Both the position numbers and the translations under genes were made by a program. Of a stretch of 7,875 nucleotides of DNA, positions 6,572 to 7,875 are shown in pieces. The DNA comes from Candidatus Falkowiibacteriota bacterium (lineage in GTDB: Archaea > Iainarchaeota > Iainarchaeia > Iainarchaeales > GCA-2688035): NCBI GenBank assembly GCA_017610485.1, contig JAFCBY010000053.1, positions 1 to 7,875 of the forward strand. The letters run 5' to 3'. Position 1 is the first letter of the stretch. Every line of letters starts with the position of its first letter. The notes beneath the pieces are model-generated. The model saw nothing but the letters and a program-made list of their open reading frames with translations, was not told where the DNA came from and ran no database searches.

Positions 6572-7875
6572 GTTGCGGCAATGGCCCGTGCTCCGGCGTT
6601 GCCGCCACCACAACCCGCGTTATTGCAATTGCGCCAACCCAGGAGACAACCATTCCCACAATGAGAATGCCCCAGAAGACAAGCTCAAGCTGGGAAAACC
6701 CTTTCAGGCTGAAGGAAATAAGGCCAAAGAATTTTCCAAAAGGAGAGTAAAGCAGGACAAGCTGCAGCAACAGGGAGAAGCCAACGGCGTAAGCAAGCCA
6801 CTTATTGCTAAACAGGCCAAGGTGCTCCTGGTGCCTTATTACGGCCACCCGCACGAACTCAAACAGGATGAAGCCGGTGAAAACCATTGACTGGGCCAGG
6901 ACAAAGCCGCCGAAATGCATGCCAGCAAAGAAAACCCCTATCAGGAGAACAGTTATCCACACCCCGATAGCGGCAATCAAATAGCTGAGCCTCCTGTTTA
7001 TTACGCCCTCGCCCTTCTTCTTCGGCTTTCGCTTCATGATGTCCTTGTTTGCAGGGTCAACGCCAAGGGCAAGCGCAGGCGGCCCGTCGGTCAAAAGGTT
7101 AATCCAAAGAAGCTGAACAGGGCTTAGGGCAGCCCATCCCCCAAACGACAGGAGAAAAACGACAAGGACCTCGGCCACATTGCAGGTCAAAAGATAGTTT
7201 ACAAATTTCCTGATGTTGTCAAAGATTGTGCGGCCCTCCCTGACAGCCTCCTTTATGGTGCTAAAATCGTCATCAAGGAGAATAATGTCAGATGCCTCCC
7301 TTGCCACGTCAGTTCCGCGAACACCCATGGAAACCCCTACGTCCGCCGAGTGGAGAGCCGGCGCATCGTTGACACCGTCGCCTGTCATTGCAACAACGTG
7401 GCCGTTTGCCTGCAGGCTTTTGAGAACGCGAAGCTTTGCACTGGGGGAAACCCTTGCAAACACATCTGTTTCCTCTACGGCGCGCCTGAGCTGCTGGTCG
7501 GTAAGCCTGTGCACCGCTGTGCCGTCCAAGGCAGTGGTGCCAAGGCCGATCTTTTGAGCAATTGCCTTTGCAGTAATCACATTGTCGCCGGTGACCATTA
7601 CAACCCTTATTCCCGCATGCCTGCACTCGGCAATGCTTTGCGCAACCTCCTTTCTTGCAGGGTCAATCATTGCCTGCAGCCCCAAAAAGACAAGGCCTGA
7701 TTCAAGGCTTTTCCTGTCGCCCTTTTTCGCCTGCTTCTTGAACGCAAAGCCAAGAACCCTCAAGGCAGAGGATGCAAAATCGGCATTCTTTTCAAGGATG
7801 TCCTCTTTTGTCTTTTGGATTAGGGGCTGTTCCTCCCCGTTCAAAAAAATCTTTGAGCAGTGCTCAAGCACTGTT
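6555..7875 (-). CDS. Ca2+-transporting P-type ATPase, C-terminal half (partial)
   Basis: The frame is open to the window edge; about 440 of an expected ~900 codons are seen, so the N-terminus, the A domain and the DKTGT phosphorylation site are off-window. Numbered from the GTG at 7871 (an internal codon), visible P-domain motifs are DPAR (70-73), MVTGDN (92-97), the hinge lysine in SAKLRVL (K146) and MTGDGVNDAPAL (162-173). The membrane part starts with M5 (213-233, NVAEV with E224) and M6 (241-260, WINLLTDGPPALALG with N248, T251, D252). These match SERCA E771, N796, T799 and D800 of the calcium-binding sites, placing the protein in the P2A type. M7-M10 follow at about 285-307, 312-334, 348-367 and 384-408. 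The pump exports Ca2+ (possibly Mn2+) from the cytosol at the expense of ATP. Most arginines are AGG, with some CGC. The gene's stop is adjacent to or within the start of secreted protein B, so the two are probably cotranscribed. Confidence 0.93.
   Translation of the reverse strand, partial: TVLEHCSKIFLNGEEQPLIQKTKEDILEKNADFASSALRVLGFAFKKQAKKGDRKSLESGLVFLGLQAMIDPARKEVAQSIAECRHAGIRVVMVTGDNVITAKAIAQKIGLGTTALDGTAVHRLTDQQLRRAVEETDVFARVSPSAKLRVLKSLQANGHVVAMTGDGVNDAPALHSADVGVSMGVRGTDVAREASDIILLDDDFSTIKEAVREGRTIFDNIRKFVNYLLTCNVAEVLVVFLLSFGGWAALSPVQLLWINLLTDGPPALALGVDPANKDIMKRKPKKKGEGVINRRLSYLIAAIGVWITVLLIGVFFAGMHFGGFVLAQSMVFTGFILFEFVRVAVIRHQEHLGLFSNKWLAYAVGFSLLLQLVLLYSPFGKFFGLISFSLKGFSQLELVFWGILIVGMVVSWVGAIAITRVVVAATPEHGPLPQHDGGV
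6560..6566 (-). promoter_or_regulatory. Shine-Dalgarno-like GGGGGTG inside the ATPase 3' end
   Basis: One mismatch from GGAGGTG, the complement of the archaeal 16S tail. It sits within the last codons of the ATPase gene and six bases before a TTG at 6553. It favours the TTG (or termination-reinitiation) as the true start of gene B over the ATG at 6571, which would place this site inside the coding region. Confidence 0.45.

Noticed and set aside
6571..6613. ATG at 6613 as the start of beta-helix gene B
   Set aside because: It would add 14 residues rich in W, R and H before the signal peptide, lies deeper in the ATPase gene, and has no counterpart in paralogue A.
7858..7873. Inverted repeat CAGTGC-TCAA-GCACTG as a hairpin or operator
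   Set aside because: It lies inside the ATPase coding sequence, has a short six-base stem and no T-run, so chance is the best explanation.

Overview
This window looks like a piece of an archaeal genome, most likely an uncultivated lineage of the DPANN type, though the lineage is an inference. The evidence for archaea is a TATATATA box without a bacterial -10/-35 pair upstream of the gene starting at 4678, bare oligo-T tracts rather than hairpin terminators between convergent genes, heavy use of AGG/AGA for arginine, and secreted proteins ending in a short Cys-bracketed helical module of a kind I associate with DPANN proteins. There are no RNA genes, transposases or CRISPR arrays. Coding density is high, and the longest non-coding gap is 84 bases.

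Left half, plus strand (1-2798): three tightly packed co-directional genes. The first, cut by the window edge, encodes a right-handed parallel beta-helix protein. Its stop overlaps the start of a VTC-type polyphosphate polymerase domain protein as ATGA. After 36 bases comes a DUF4956 membrane protein. VTC and DUF4956 genes are known neighbours, often together with CotH-type kinases, so this is a recognisable but functionally unresolved operon. The beta-helix protein takes the place where a CotH gene might be expected. CotH itself is not visible and could lie upstream or at the missing N-terminus.

Centre and right, minus strand (2822-7875): the C-terminal half of a Ca2+-type P-type ATPase enters from the right edge. 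It is followed, with a start that overlaps or abuts its stop, by a secreted beta-helix protein (gene B, about 600 aa). After 84 bases comes a second, paralogous secreted beta-helix protein (gene A, 618 aa). A and B share a signal peptide, a four-Cys N-terminal segment, a strongly conserved lead-in, and a C-terminal 38-40 residue Cys-bracketed helical module, but their central beta-helix cores differ. Gene A has its own TATA promoter, flanked by a perfect 12-bp direct repeat. The plus operon and gene A converge on a 23-bp gap with T-runs on both strands.

The most notable signal is a codon-usage mosaic in gene A. Its two ends use AGR arginine codons like the neighbouring genes (8 of 8), while its core uses mostly CGN (13 of 17). 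This suggests that a foreign beta-helix core has been placed inside a native secretion and attachment frame. Three beta-helix proteins in under 8 kb, next to a polyphosphate-polymerase/DUF4956 unit and a cation pump, suggest a cell-surface locus. A joint function is inference only.
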